From the NCBI RefSeq assembly GCF_030811715.1, contig NZ_JAUSRH010000009.1, forward strand, positions 62,001-126,000: a stretch of DNA of 64,000 nucleotides. Reading direction: 5' to 3'. Positions 41,653-50,404 of the stretch are shown one piece after another. The stretch's first letter is position 1. Every line of letters begins with the position of its first letter. Source of the stretch: Sinomonas atrocyanea (GTDB lineage Bacteria; Actinomycetota; Actinomycetes; Actinomycetales; Micrococcaceae). Made by a program: the position numbers and the translations under genes. The notes beneath the pieces are model-generated. The model was not told where the DNA came from and made no database searches. It was given only the letters and a program-made list of their open reading frames with translations.

Positions 41653-42804
41653 CTAGAGGTAGGGGGCCACGGCCGCGATGAACTGCTCCCGCACGAGGAC
41701 CGAGGCGACGGAGAGGTCCACGGTCGCGGCGCCGAGGCGGTGGCCCGAGGAGAGGAACGACTCGGCGAGCGGGCTGCCGGCGGAGGGGTACAGGAGCAGG
41801 CCGCCGGCCTCCAGGGAGGCCGGGTCTGCGGCGGACTCCTGTTCCCGCACAAAGGCGTAGAGCTGATAGAGGTGCCCGGAATCGAGGGTCTCGCGCGCGA
41901 AACGTCCGGGCCGGATCGCCGCGGTGAACCGTGTGTCGACGATGAGTCGGCGGCCCGTGGCGGGCGCGTCGATCCACACGTCGGTGACCATGTGCGGCAG
42001 GACCGCCGCCATGCCCAGGGTGGCCCCGCTGGCCTTCCATCCGACCTTGCGCCCGCGCTGGACGGACCACCCGCGGCTGCGCCCATGCACGGCGTAGAAC
42101 CCGCCCACCGCACGCTCGAACAGGTGGCGGAACTGGCGCTCGTCGAGGGTGCCGCGCCCGTGGCCGGGATTGCTGCGGCCGAAGGGCAGCGAGAGCTGCA
42201 GGGCGAGCCGGGCCGCGAGCAGCACGGAGCGGTCCTGCTGGTCGTTGCGGGTCAGCCGCGCAGCGACCGACGCCGACTGGTCGCGCTGGCCCGCGCCGGC
42301 ATCGAGGATGCCGACCCCGAGCTGGGCGAGGCGCTGCGACTGCCCCTGGCAGCGGCGCACGAGCTCCTCGTCGCCGCACAGGCGCGCGATTGAGGCCAGC
42401 GCCGTGCGGATGAGCCGGTTGCGGGGCGTGTCCACCGTCAGCTCCTCGAACCGGCACGCGACGAGCCCGCGCGAGAGCAGCTGGTGGGACTCGGTGCGGA
42501 GCGTGTCGATGCCGCCGCGCACCCGGGCGAGGTCGCGCGAGGTCTTCCTGAACGACGGCGTGAGCGGCCTCCGCAGGCGGTCCTCGGCGCTCGCGACGAG
42601 CAGCTCGGCGAGGAGCTCGGGGAGCTTCTCGGGGTACTCCTCGATGCCGTCGAACGCCTCGGGCCCGGACTGGTAGAACTCCGAGGCGTACAGCAGCAGG
42701 AGCCAGACGTTGCGGACGGGGATGCGCACCCCGCCGGCGACGACGACGGAACCGTCGGCAGCCGCCGTCGTGCGCTCCGGACCAGACGGGTCCGCAGGGC
42801 TCAC
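41653..42804 (-). CDS. mcrC: McrC nuclease subunit of a type IV restriction system
   Basis: The 383-residue protein has the McrC pattern: RIPVRNVWLLLLYASEF near the start, FRKTSRDLARVRGGID and TPRNRLIRTALASIARL in the middle, and the nuclease core near the C-terminus (MVTDVWI ... RLIVDTRFTAA) with the PD-(D/E)xK-like Asp residues. McrC is recruited by McrB and cuts DNA with modified cytosines. It starts at GTG 42804, overlapping the mcrB stop by 4 nt (GTGA), so the two are translationally coupled. Confidence 0.85.
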   Translation of the reverse strand: MSPADPSGPERTTAAADGSVVVAGGVRIPVRNVWLLLLYASEFYQSGPEAFDGIEEYPEKLPELLAELLVASAEDRLRRPLTPSFRKTSRDLARVRGGIDTLRTESHQLLSRGLVACRFEELTVDTPRNRLIRTALASIARLCGDEELVRRCQGQSQRLAQLGVGILDAGAGQRDQSASVAARLTRNDQQDRSVLLAARLALQLSLPFGRSNPGHGRGTLDERQFRHLFERAVGGFYAVHGRSRGWSVQRGRKVGWKASGATLGMAAVLPHMVTDVWIDAPATGRRLIVDTRFTAAIRPGRFARETLDSGHLYQLYAFVREQESAADPASLEAGGLLLYPSAGSPLAESFLSSGHRLGAATVDLSVASVLVREQFIAAVAPYL

Positions 42805-45014
42805 GCGAGGCCCTCGAGGAGCGCGGCCGACGCCGACTCGGCCTTCGCCGCGTCGTCGAACCAGTACTCCTCGAGGGTGGGCACGATCTCGGTGTCGACG
42901 ACGCCGCGGAACCAGTCCGCGAAGGAGGTGACGCGCTCCTCGGCGGGGGGAGTGACGAACGAGTGCCCGAGGCGGAACTCGGAGCCGAGCGCCGGGTCGT
43001 CGGCGATGCGGTCGTTGAGCGCCTCGAAGCGGAAGCGCACGAGCTCGAGCTCCTTGGAGTCCACGCCGTGCCGGGCGGACATCCACGCCTGCCACGCGTC
43101 GTTCACGCTCGGCTCGAGCGAGACGAAGGCGAAGCGGCGGCGGAACGCGAGGTCCATGATCGCCAGCGACCGGTCCGCGAGGTTCATCGTGCCGATGATG
43201 TAGAGGTTGCTTGGCACGTGCACGCTCTCGGTGCCCGAGCGGGGGTAGGCGAGCTGGAGGGACTCGCGCGGGGAGCGCTTGCCGGCCTCGATCAGCGTCA
43301 GGAGCTCGCCGAAGACCTGCACGGGGTTGCCGCGGTTGATCTCCTCGATGAGCATCACGTGGGGGACGTCCGGGTTCGCGTTGGCCCGCTCGACCATCTC
43401 CAGGAACGGCCCGTCCACGAGGGTGAGCTTCCCGTCGGAGCCGGGGCGCCAGCCGCGCACGAAGTCCTCGTAGCTCGAGTTGGGGTGGAACTGGGTGGCG
43501 CGCAGGGCGGACTTGTTGTCCCGCGTGCCGATGAGCGCGTACGCGAGGCGGCGGGCGAGCCAGGTCTTGCCGGTCCCCGGAGGGCCCTGGAGGATGAGGT
43601 TCTTCTTGGACCGCCACCGGGCGAGGTAGCCGTTGAGGTCGGACTCGTCGATGAAGCAGCCGTCCGCCACGATGTCGCGCACCGTGTAGCTCGCCTGCGG
43701 GGACATGGGCGTGGGGTCGTCCTCGGGTTCGGGCGCCTCGCCGGCCGTGCCAGAGTCGGCGTGCGCGCCGTGGCCGTAGCGCTCGAGGTAGGCGGTCCAG
43801 GACAGCTCCGGGAAGGAGTGGACGGCGAACTGCGGGTCCTCGAACTTGGAGGCCAAGGTGTCCAGCAGGGTGACGTACGCGGCGCCGTCGGCCGTGAAGA
43901 AGTCCTGGTCGAGCATGAGCTCGGTCTTGAGGTACTGGCGGGAGCGGCCGTCGAGCGGGAGGTAGTTCCAGGGGCGCACCCAGAACAGGCCCATGGTGAG
44001 CTTGGTGCCCACGCGGTAGATGTCCCGGGCCCTGTCGTAGGCCGCGGCGAGGCGGAAGCGCTCGTGGTCCTCGCTCGAATCGGCCGCGGCCAGGGCTGCC
44101 TCGAACACGTCCCAGAGGCTGTCGATGTCGTCCTTCTGGCGGGTGCCCGCGGGCGGGAAGAACCAGGAGTTCTGGTTGTTCAGCAGCGGGATGCCGTCGA
44201 AGCCCGTCGGCGCCGGGGCGTCCACTCGGAGGAAGGCCGCCCAGTCGGCGGCGATCTCGGTGCGCTTGGCCGGGCTCGCGCCCCGGTTGAACGTGCCCAT
44301 GACGGTGAAGGGGCAGATGTCCTTCAGCGGTACGGGGTTGTCCCGCCAGTCGCGGTCCATCAGGAAGCCGAGCTCCTCGTGCCGCTCCTGCATCGCCCGC
44401 AGGTGGGCGAGCAGTTCGCCGCGGCGGCGGCGGAAGCCGAGCAGCGCCGTCGCCATCGCCTCGTAGAAGGCGGTCCACTCGAAGCGCTGCTCCGGGGTGG
44501 GGTCGACGTCGCCGAACCGCTTCGCCCAGGCGGGGTCGTTGCGGAAGCGGTCGGTGTCCTGGGGCTCTCCGAGGAAGGTGAAGCGCAGGAGCGCCTCGCG
44601 CATCCAGTGGCCCGGGGTGACCTTCCAGATGGTGTGCCGGCCGGTGTAGAGGTACCACTCGCGGGGGCGCGCGGCGCGGGTCCAGTCGACGCCGATCTTG
44701 CGCCCGTCGCCCGGGTTGGCGGTGATGACGCCCACGGCCCGGACGGCCAGCACGGCAGCGGCATGGCCGTGGGTCTCGAACGGGAGGCCTGTGCGGCGGA
44801 CGTAGGTGGACTTGAGGGCGATCCTGTCGCCGACCTTCATCGACTTCACCGTGTCCAGGTAGCGGTCCTCGAAGCCGTTCTCCCAGATGCCCTGCGAGAT
44901 GAACCGCTCGGCCTGGTCCTGGGACTCCTGGTCGGCGCCTGAGGACCCGACGAACCAGTATTGACCCTCGGGAACGCCCGCTTCCACCATTGACTGCCCT
45001 GCCTTCAGATCCAT
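42801..45014 (-). CDS. mcrB: McrB AAA+ GTPase with N-terminal EVE-like reader domain
   Basis: The 737-residue protein starts with a PUA-superfamily EVE-like domain (about residues 15-125: GQYWFVGSSG, GIWENGFEDRYLD, KVGDRIALKSTYVRR, VGVITANPGDGRKIGVDW), then a helical region, then the McrB AAA+ domain with Walker A GPPGTGKTW (about 476), Walker B VMLIEEINR (about 553) and the McrB signature GTMNLADRS (about 605). EVE-like domains bind modified bases and here would select the DNA to be cut, with GTP-driven translocation by this subunit. Upstream spacer is only 98 nt; no other defence genes flank the pair. Confidence 0.88.
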   Translation of the reverse strand: MDLKAGQSMVEAGVPEGQYWFVGSSGADQESQDQAERFISQGIWENGFEDRYLDTVKSMKVGDRIALKSTYVRRTGLPFETHGHAAAVLAVRAVGVITANPGDGRKIGVDWTRAARPREWYLYTGRHTIWKVTPGHWMREALLRFTFLGEPQDTDRFRNDPAWAKRFGDVDPTPEQRFEWTAFYEAMATALLGFRRRRGELLAHLRAMQERHEELGFLMDRDWRDNPVPLKDICPFTVMGTFNRGASPAKRTEIAADWAAFLRVDAPAPTGFDGIPLLNNQNSWFFPPAGTRQKDDIDSLWDVFEAALAAADSSEDHERFRLAAAYDRARDIYRVGTKLTMGLFWVRPWNYLPLDGRSRQYLKTELMLDQDFFTADGAAYVTLLDTLASKFEDPQFAVHSFPELSWTAYLERYGHGAHADSGTAGEAPEPEDDPTPMSPQASYTVRDIVADGCFIDESDLNGYLARWRSKKNLILQGPPGTGKTWLARRLAYALIGTRDNKSALRATQFHPNSSYEDFVRGWRPGSDGKLTLVDGPFLEMVERANANPDVPHVMLIEEINRGNPVQVFGELLTLIEAGKRSPRESLQLAYPRSGTESVHVPSNLYIIGTMNLADRSLAIMDLAFRRRFAFVSLEPSVNDAWQAWMSARHGVDSKELELVRFRFEALNDRIADDPALGSEFRLGHSFVTPPAEERVTSFADWFRGVVDTEIVPTLEEYWFDDAAKAESASAALLEGLA

Positions 45015-45111
45015 GCCGCGTCCACGGCACCCAGAGCATTAGATCATGTTCTGCTGGACGACGCGCCCGGGATCCGGGGGCCTCCCGGGGGCTCCGGAGG
45101 GGTCCTCGCGG

Positions 45112-45660
45112 CTAGGCGCGGACGGTGTAGTGCACGTACACGAAGCGGCCGATCCGGCGCTCGTCGACGAGGTCGAGGTCCAGCCTCGCCTCGGGCAGCG
45201 CGGGCGTCCCGCCGCCCACCGCGACCGGGGCGATGAACAGCCGCACGTCGTCCACGAGACGCGCCCCGAACGCCTCCGCGGCCAGTCCCGCGCCGCCGAC
45301 CTCGAGGTCGGTGTGCTCCTTGAGGGCGCGGACCGCGGCTGGGTCGAAGCTGCGCTCGAGGCGCGTGCGCGCCGTCGTGACCTCCGGCAGGGTGCGGGAG
45401 TAGACGATCTTCTGCGCGGCCCGCCAGATCTGGGCGAAGTCGCGGACGACGCCGGCCGGCCCGGCGTCGATGACCGGGTCCGCCCAGGCGCGCATCACCT
45501 CGTACACCCGCCGGCCGTACAGGTAGGTGCCGACGGGCCGGAGGATGTCGTTCACCGCCGCGTGGACGTCCTCGTCAGGCTCGGCCCAATCGAAGCTGCC
45601 GCTGCGGTCGGCGATGTAGCCGTCGAGCGACGTGAGGTTCATGTACAGGAGCCGGCCCAT
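45112..45660 (-). CDS. Dihydrofolate-reductase-like (RibD C-terminal) oxidoreductase
   Basis: The 182-residue protein has the RibD-C/DHFR-like fold pattern: LLYMNLTSLDGYIADRSGSFDW, TYLYGRRVYEVM, KIVYSRTLPEV, DLEVGGAGLAAEAF and DDVRLFIAPVAVGGG. These single-domain proteins bind NADPH; most have no known substrate. ATG 45660 has a GGAG site. It follows the transporter gene at 45733 (72 nt) on the same strand. Confidence 0.8.
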   Translation of the reverse strand: MGRLLYMNLTSLDGYIADRSGSFDWAEPDEDVHAAVNDILRPVGTYLYGRRVYEVMRAWADPVIDAGPAGVVRDFAQIWRAAQKIVYSRTLPEVTTARTRLERSFDPAAVRALKEHTDLEVGGAGLAAEAFGARLVDDVRLFIAPVAVGGGTPALPEARLDLDLVDERRIGRFVYVHYTVRA

Positions 45661-45732
45661 GACTCCACTGTCGGTGCCGCCGGCGCGCCCCGGCAAGGGC
45701 CCGCTCAGCCCACGGGCCTCAGCCCACGGACC

Positions 45733-47709
45733 TCACCCCACGTGAACCCAGGGCCGCTGGGTGACGTCCGGGACGGCCTGGCGGAGCACCTCGCGGGTCA
45801 CGGGGGCGATCTCGCCCTCGCCGAAGAACATGAACCGCAGCAGGTTCCGCACGGGGTTGCCCTCGGTCCAGCGGAAGTAGATGTGCGGCATGAGGCCGGT
45901 GACGTCGCGGATGTGCAGCAGCACCGAGGCGATGGTGTTCGGGACCACGGGTCCGTGGACCTCGAGGACCCGGTAGCCGTGGCGCATGACGCCGTGGACG
46001 TCGAGCTCGGTCTCGAAGTCGGAGGAGTCGTCGACGATGACCTCGAGGAAGATGACGTTCTCGTCGAGGGGGAGGTGGCTGACCTCGCTCGCGGAGGCGA
46101 GCTTGTCGCGGTACGCCTGGCTCGTGAGCCTGAGCGGCTCGTGGGCGATGATCTGGATGGGCCCCGATTCTGCGGAGGCGATGAACTCGATGGCCTTCTC
46201 GTCGAAGTGGATCTGGGTCGCGTGCAGCTCGAAGGAGCGCCGGGCCCTCGAGATGAAGGAGACGACGATGATCGCGGCGATGAAGATCGCGGCGATCTGG
46301 ATGCCCTCGGGACGCTCGATCATGTTCGCGGCGGTGGTGTAGACGAACACGGCGGCGATGGTCCCGAAGCCGATCGTCAGCTTCCGCTGCCCGCGGTGCC
46401 GCGCCGAGAGGGTCACGGCGACGGCCGCGGAGGTCATGAGGACGAGGACGCCGGTGGCGTAGGCGCCGCCCTGGGCCTCGACGCTGGCCTGGAAGATGAG
46501 CGTGACCATGAAGGCGACGAACGTGAACACCAGGACGAGGGGCCGCGTGGCGCGCGTCCACTGGGGCGCCATGCCGTAGCGCGGCAGGTAGCGCGGCACG
46601 AGGTTCAGCAGGCCCGCCATGGCCGAGGCGCCGGCGAACCAGAGGATCGCGATGGTGCTGATGTCGTAGACGCTGCCGAAGCCCACGCCCATGTACTCGT
46701 GGGCGAGGAGGGCCAGGGCTCGGCCGTCCGCGGCGCCGCCGGGCTCGAACTCCTTCTGCGGGATCAGGACCACGCTCGTGAAGCTGCTCGTGATGAGGAA
46801 CGTGCTCATGATGAGCGCCGCGGTGGTCAGGAGCCGCTTGGTCCCGCGGATGCGCCCGGCCGGGTTCTCCTCGGTGTCGCTCGCGTCCCCGCGGATCTGG
46901 GGCATGACGGCCACGCCGGTCTCGAAGCCGGACATGCCGAGGGCGAGCTTGGGGAAGACCAGGAGGGCGACGCCCACCATGAGGATCGGGCTCCCGTGCG
47001 AGGTGGTGAGGGCGTGCCACCAGTCGCCGACTAGGAGGGGATGGGCGAGCGCCTGGCCGAAGGTGACGACCACGAGGACGGCGTTGAGGATGAGGTAGAC
47101 CCCGACGAGGACGACGGCGACGCCGATCGCCTCCTTGAATCCGCGCAGGAACACGGCCGAGAGCAGCGCGAGCAGCACGAGCGTGACCACGAGGTTCTGG
47201 TCCTGCAGCCACCCGGGCACGAGCGGGTTCGCGATCAGGTGCGCGGCAGCGTCCGCGGCGGAGAGCGTCATGGTGATCATGAAGTCCGTCGCCGCGAAGC
47301 CCAGCAGGGCCAGCACGAAGAACTTCCCGCCCCAGCGGGGGAGGAGGCGCTCGAGCATCGCGATGGAGCCGGAGCCGCTGTGGCTCTCGACCGAAACCCT
47401 CCGGTAGACCGGCAGCGCGCCGAAGAGGGTGACGATCACGAGCACCACTGTTGCCAGCGGGGACAGCACCCCGGCCGCGACCACGGCGATGGCGGGCGCG
47501 TACCCGAGGGAGGAGAAGTAGTCCACGCCGGTGAGGCACATGACCTGCCACCACCGGTGCTTCTTCTCATGGCCCTGGGGGATCGCGTGCGGCCCCTGGT
47601 GGATGGCCTGCGGCTGCTGCAGGTCGTGCAGCAGCCAGGCCCGGAAGGAATGGGCCTTGGTCTCCCGTCCGAATCGGGGTTCGGCGGGTGGGCGGCTCAA
47701 CGTGGTCAC
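45733..47709 (-). CDS. APC-superfamily transporter with large soluble C-terminus (KUP/KimA-like)
   Basis: The 658-residue protein has about 12 membrane helices (residues 55-480) with the family stretch [24 protein letters not shown], and a soluble C-terminal domain (about 485-658) containing [21 protein letters not shown] and [21 protein letters not shown]. This architecture is that of actinobacterial APC proteins related to the KUP/KimA potassium importers. Substrate is inferred only. It starts at GTG 47709; its ribosome site AGGAAGG lies in one arm of a perfect inverted repeat (47711-47760), suggesting leader control. Confidence 0.75.
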   Translation of the reverse strand: MTTLSRPPAEPRFGRETKAHSFRAWLLHDLQQPQAIHQGPHAIPQGHEKKHRWWQVMCLTGVDYFSSLGYAPAIAVVAAGVLSPLATVVLVIVTLFGALPVYRRVSVESHSGSGSIAMLERLLPRWGGKFFVLALLGFAATDFMITMTLSAADAAAHLIANPLVPGWLQDQNLVVTLVLLALLSAVFLRGFKEAIGVAVVLVGVYLILNAVLVVVTFGQALAHPLLVGDWWHALTTSHGSPILMVGVALLVFPKLALGMSGFETGVAVMPQIRGDASDTEENPAGRIRGTKRLLTTAALIMSTFLITSSFTSVVLIPQKEFEPGGAADGRALALLAHEYMGVGFGSVYDISTIAILWFAGASAMAGLLNLVPRYLPRYGMAPQWTRATRPLVLVFTFVAFMVTLIFQASVEAQGGAYATGVLVLMTSAAVAVTLSARHRGQRKLTIGFGTIAAVFVYTTAANMIERPEGIQIAAIFIAAIIVVSFISRARRSFELHATQIHFDEKAIEFIASAESGPIQIIAHEPLRLTSQAYRDKLASASEVSHLPLDENVIFLEVIVDDSSDFETELDVHGVMRHGYRVLEVHGPVVPNTIASVLLHIRDVTGLMPHIYFRWTEGNPVRNLLRFMFFGEGEIAPVTREVLRQAVPDVTQRPWVHVG

Positions 47710-47710
47710 C

Positions 47711-47760
47711 GGGGTACCTTCCTGATCGTGCCGCTGGTGCGACAGCCGAAAAGGTACCCC
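47711..47760 (-). promoter_or_regulatory. Leader hairpin enclosing the transporter's ribosome site
   Basis: GGGGTACCTT (47711-47720) and AAGGTACCCC (47751-47760) are exact complements separated by 30 nt. In the minus-strand message the 3' arm is AAGGTACCCC, one base before the GTG start, and AAGG is the end of the ribosome site. Pairing would block initiation. The leader is short (95 nt from the upstream stop), too short for a ydaO-type c-di-AMP riboswitch. Confidence 0.6.
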
Positions 47761-47804
47761 GTCCCAGGGCCCTCAGACCCAGTGTTTTACGGGATCTTTA
47801 TGGC

Positions 47805-48116
47805 TCAGGCGGCCGCGGACTCGGGGCAGAGGACGAAAACGTCCCCGCGGACCCCGATGCGCACCGGCTCGCGCACGGGGAGCACGGACATGACGTCGAG
47901 CCCCACCGCGAGCGTCCCCGAGCGCCGCTCGTCGCTGCGCGGGCTCCACAGGACGGAGCGCTCGGCGCCGTTGACCGAGACCGTGACGACCGCGGGCGCG
48001 GTCGGGAACGCTGCGAGCGCGCTGCCCGGGATCCTCAGGACTTCGGAGTTGCGGTCGGATTCGGTCACCGGCTGCGAGGCCACCACGCGTTCATAGTCGT
48101 TCTCCCACGTCTGCAT
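47805..48116 (-). CDS. Small hypothetical protein upstream of the transporter
   Basis: The 103-residue protein is not recognised. It has no signal or membrane segment; its regular alternation (LRIPGSALAAFPTAPAVVTVSVNG, VLWSPRSDERRSGTLAVGLDVMSVLP, VRIGVRGDVFVLCPES) suggests a small beta protein. It lies 95 nt upstream of the KUP-like transporter on the same strand and may share its transcript. ATG 48116 lacks a clear ribosome site. Confidence 0.55.
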   Translation of the reverse strand: MQTWENDYERVVASQPVTESDRNSEVLRIPGSALAAFPTAPAVVTVSVNGAERSVLWSPRSDERRSGTLAVGLDVMSVLPVREPVRIGVRGDVFVLCPESAAA

Positions 48117-48183
48117 GCCTCAACCACTATCACGTGGACCCTCACGGACCGGGAGCCCGGCGCGTAACACCGCCCAGAAGACC

Positions 48184-48252
48184 TTGACAGTGGTGCGCAT
48201 CACATCCAAAATCTCCTTGGGATCCCAAAAAGGTATCCCAAAAAGGGATCCC
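48184..48252 (+). promoter_or_regulatory. NCS1 promoter and triple operator, 13-bp period
   Basis: TTGACA (48184-48189) and CAAAAT (48207-48212) are spaced 17 nt. Just after the -10 come three copies of the 8-mer GG(G/T)ATCCC followed by AAAAA or ACAGG, at 48219, 48232 and 48245, an exact 13-bp period. The first is also the palindrome TTGGGATCCCAA. Sites placed across and beyond the start of transcription indicate repression by an unlinked, probably GntR-type, regulator. Confidence 0.7.
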
Positions 48253-48327
48253 ACAGGAACGGGCCACCCGTCTGCTCCCGGTCCCCAGTTGCGCGCCTCC
48301 CTTGCTAGTTCTGACCTAGGAGTCACC

Positions 48328-49809
48328 ATGAGCGGTGAGCCGTCACTGCAGCAGCTGGACCCGTCCGGGCGGCTGTACAACGAAGACCTTGCCCCCGCCA
48401 GCGAGCGGAAGTGGAAGGCCTACAACTTCTTCGCCGTGTGGATGTCGGCGATCCACAACATCGGCACCTACACCTTCGTCGCGGGCCTCTTCGTGCTCGG
48501 ACTCAACGGCTGGCAGGTGCTGGCCTCGATCCTCATCGGCACAGGGATCCTGTTCGTCGGGATGAACTGGGCCGGCCGCATGGGCCAGCAGACGGGCGTG
48601 CCTTTCCCCGTGATGGCACGGATCAGCTTCGGCATCTGGGGAGCCAACCTCCCCGCCCTCATCAGGGCCGTGATCGCCATCTGCTGGTACGGAATCCAGA
48701 CCTACCTCGCCTCGATGGCGGTGGTGGTCCTCCTTCTGCGGATCGACCCGGCCCTCCAGGAGTACCAGGAGCAGTCCTTCCTCGGGCTCTCACTGCTGGG
48801 CTGGGCCTGCTTCCTCCTCCTCTGGGTGCTCCAGCTGCTCGTCATCACGCGGGGCATGGACGCCGTGCGGAGATTCCAGGACTGGGCGGGCCCCATCATC
48901 TGGCTCGTCATGCTCGCCATGGCGCTGTGGCTCTTCGCCCTCGCCGGCTGGAACATCCCGATGGACCTCTCCATCCATCCCCTGCCGGGCGGGGAGGCCT
49001 TCCGAGGCGTCTTCACCGGGGCGTTCCTCCTCGTCGCCACCTACGCCACGATGCTGCTGAACTACTGCGACTTCACCCGCTTCGCCACCTCGCGCAAGGC
49101 CGTGGTCCGCGGCAACTTCTGGGGAATCCCCGTCAACTTCGCAGCCTTCGCGGCCATCAGCATCACCATGACCATCGGCACCGTCGTGGTGTTCGGCCAG
49201 GCCATCACCGATCCCGCCCTCATCATCGCCAAGGTGCCTGACACGGCAGTCCTCGTGGTCGGCGCGGTCATGTTCATCGTGGCCACCATCGGCGTCAACG
49301 TGGTGCTGAACTTCGTTTCGCCGGCCTATGACCTCGCGAACGTCTGGCCGAAGCACATCACGTTCAAGCGCGGAGGCATGATCAGCGCCGTCCTGGCACT
49401 GCTCGTGATGCCGTGGAACCTCTACTCGAACCCCGTGGTGGTGAACTACTTCCTCGGCGGCCTCGGAGCCTTCCTCGGTCCCCTGTTCGGGATCATGGCC
49501 GCGGACTACTACCTCATCCGGCGCGGACACGTCGACATCCGCGAGCTCTACCGGGCCGACGAGCACGGACAGCACTTCTTCCGCCGCGGGGTGAACCCGA
49601 AGGCGATCGGGGTCTTCGTCCCGACCGCGGCGCTTGCCGCGGTCCTCGCCCTCGTGCCGGCGTTCGCGGACGTCGCGCCGTTCTCGTGGCCGATCGGGGT
49701 GGTCCTGTCTGCGGCCGCGTACTACTGGGCGGCGCGGCCCGCGCGCGCCGGGGCGGCCGCCGCCGTCCCGGAGGCGGTCGCGGTCGAGGCCGAGCCCGCC
49801 GTGGACTGA
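48328..49809 (+). CDS. NCS1-family nucleobase/hydantoin permease
   Basis: The 493-residue protein has about 12 membrane helices and the NCS1 features: SERKWKAYNFFAVWMSAIHN at the start of TM1, GIQTYLASMAV, NYCDFTRFATS and NVVLNFVSPAYDLANVWP. NCS1 members (PucI, Mhp1, CodB types) import allantoin, hydantoins, cytosine, uracil or thiamine precursors with Na+ or H+. The ATG at 48328 has a TAGGAG site. It is monocistronic between a triple operator and a terminator, so its substrate is not indicated by neighbours. Confidence 0.87.
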   Translation: MSGEPSLQQLDPSGRLYNEDLAPASERKWKAYNFFAVWMSAIHNIGTYTFVAGLFVLGLNGWQVLASILIGTGILFVGMNWAGRMGQQTGVPFPVMARISFGIWGANLPALIRAVIAICWYGIQTYLASMAVVVLLLRIDPALQEYQEQSFLGLSLLGWACFLLLWVLQLLVITRGMDAVRRFQDWAGPIIWLVMLAMALWLFALAGWNIPMDLSIHPLPGGEAFRGVFTGAFLLVATYATMLLNYCDFTRFATSRKAVVRGNFWGIPVNFAAFAAISITMTIGTVVVFGQAITDPALIIAKVPDTAVLVVGAVMFIVATIGVNVVLNFVSPAYDLANVWPKHITFKRGGMISAVLALLVMPWNLYSNPVVVNYFLGGLGAFLGPLFGIMAADYYLIRRGHVDIRELYRADEHGQHFFRRGVNPKAIGVFVPTAALAAVLALVPAFADVAPFSWPIGVVLSAAAYYWAARPARAGAAAAVPEAVAVEAEPAVD

Positions 49810-49834
49810 GCCTCGGCACGGGCAAACCCCACGT

Positions 49835-49880
49835 ACGACGGCGGGTGGCCGGCCAGCGCGGCCCGGCCACCCGCCGTCGT
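49835..49880. terminator. Perfect 18-bp hairpin between convergent genes (family A-like)
   Basis: ACGACGGCGGGTGGCCGG (49835-49852) pairs exactly with 49863-49880 around a 10-nt loop, followed by GCGCGG. The arms share the ACGACG...CGTCGTGCGCGG edge with repeat family A. It lies between the NCS1 permease and the convergent Usp gene and can serve both. Confidence 0.85.
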
Positions 49881-49890
49881 GCGCGGCAGG

Positions 49891-50319
49891 CTAGCTGCCG
49901 ACGGTCTTGACGATGTAGACGTCGCACGGGGCGGTGTGCGCCACCTTGTTGGCGACGCTGCCCAGCAGGCGTCCGAGGCCCTGCATCCCGCGGTTGCCGA
50001 CCACGATCATCTGCGCGTCGAGCCGCTCCGCCTCGGCGACGATCGCCTCGGCCGGCTTGCCGCGCGCCGCGGCGTACGTGACCGTCAGGCCCGGCGCCTC
50101 GAGCGCGCGGGCCGTCTCCTTCGCGATCGCCACGGTCGTGTCCGCGTCCGAGACGATCCACGTGTCGCTGCCGCTGCCGAGGACCTCGGTGCGGTCGGAG
50201 TCGAACGCGGAGACGATGTGCAGCCGCGCCCCCAGCGCGATGGCGAGCTGCTTGGCCTGCGCGGCGGCGCGCTCGGCGGTCTCGCTGCCGTCCACGCCGA
50301 CCACGATCGGTCCAGTCAT
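49891..50319 (-). CDS. Universal stress protein (UspA family)
   Basis: The 142-residue single-domain protein starts with IVVGVDGSETAERA and ends with the ATP-binding signature GNRGMQGLGRLLGSVANKVAHTA (G-2x-G-9x-G-S type), so it probably binds ATP. Usp proteins are induced by starvation and redox stress. ATG 50319 has a GAGGGG site. It lies 85 nt downstream of the NAD(P)-binding protein gene on the same strand. Confidence 0.88.
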   Translation of the reverse strand: MTGPIVVGVDGSETAERAAAQAKQLAIALGARLHIVSAFDSDRTEVLGSGSDTWIVSDADTTVAIAKETARALEAPGLTVTYAAARGKPAEAIVAEAERLDAQMIVVGNRGMQGLGRLLGSVANKVAHTAPCDVYIVKTVGS

Positions 50320-50404
50320 GTTGTGCCCCTCCTCAAGGATGACCTGATGTGGCCACCGTACCCGGCGCCGTGCGTGGGCCGCGCGAAGCGGCCCGTTCTG
50401 CCGG

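Noticed and set aside
47711-47804. ydaO-type c-di-AMP riboswitch before the KUP/KimA-like transporter
   Set aside because: The leader is under 100 nt and lacks the conserved ydaO core; only a simple inverted repeat is seen.
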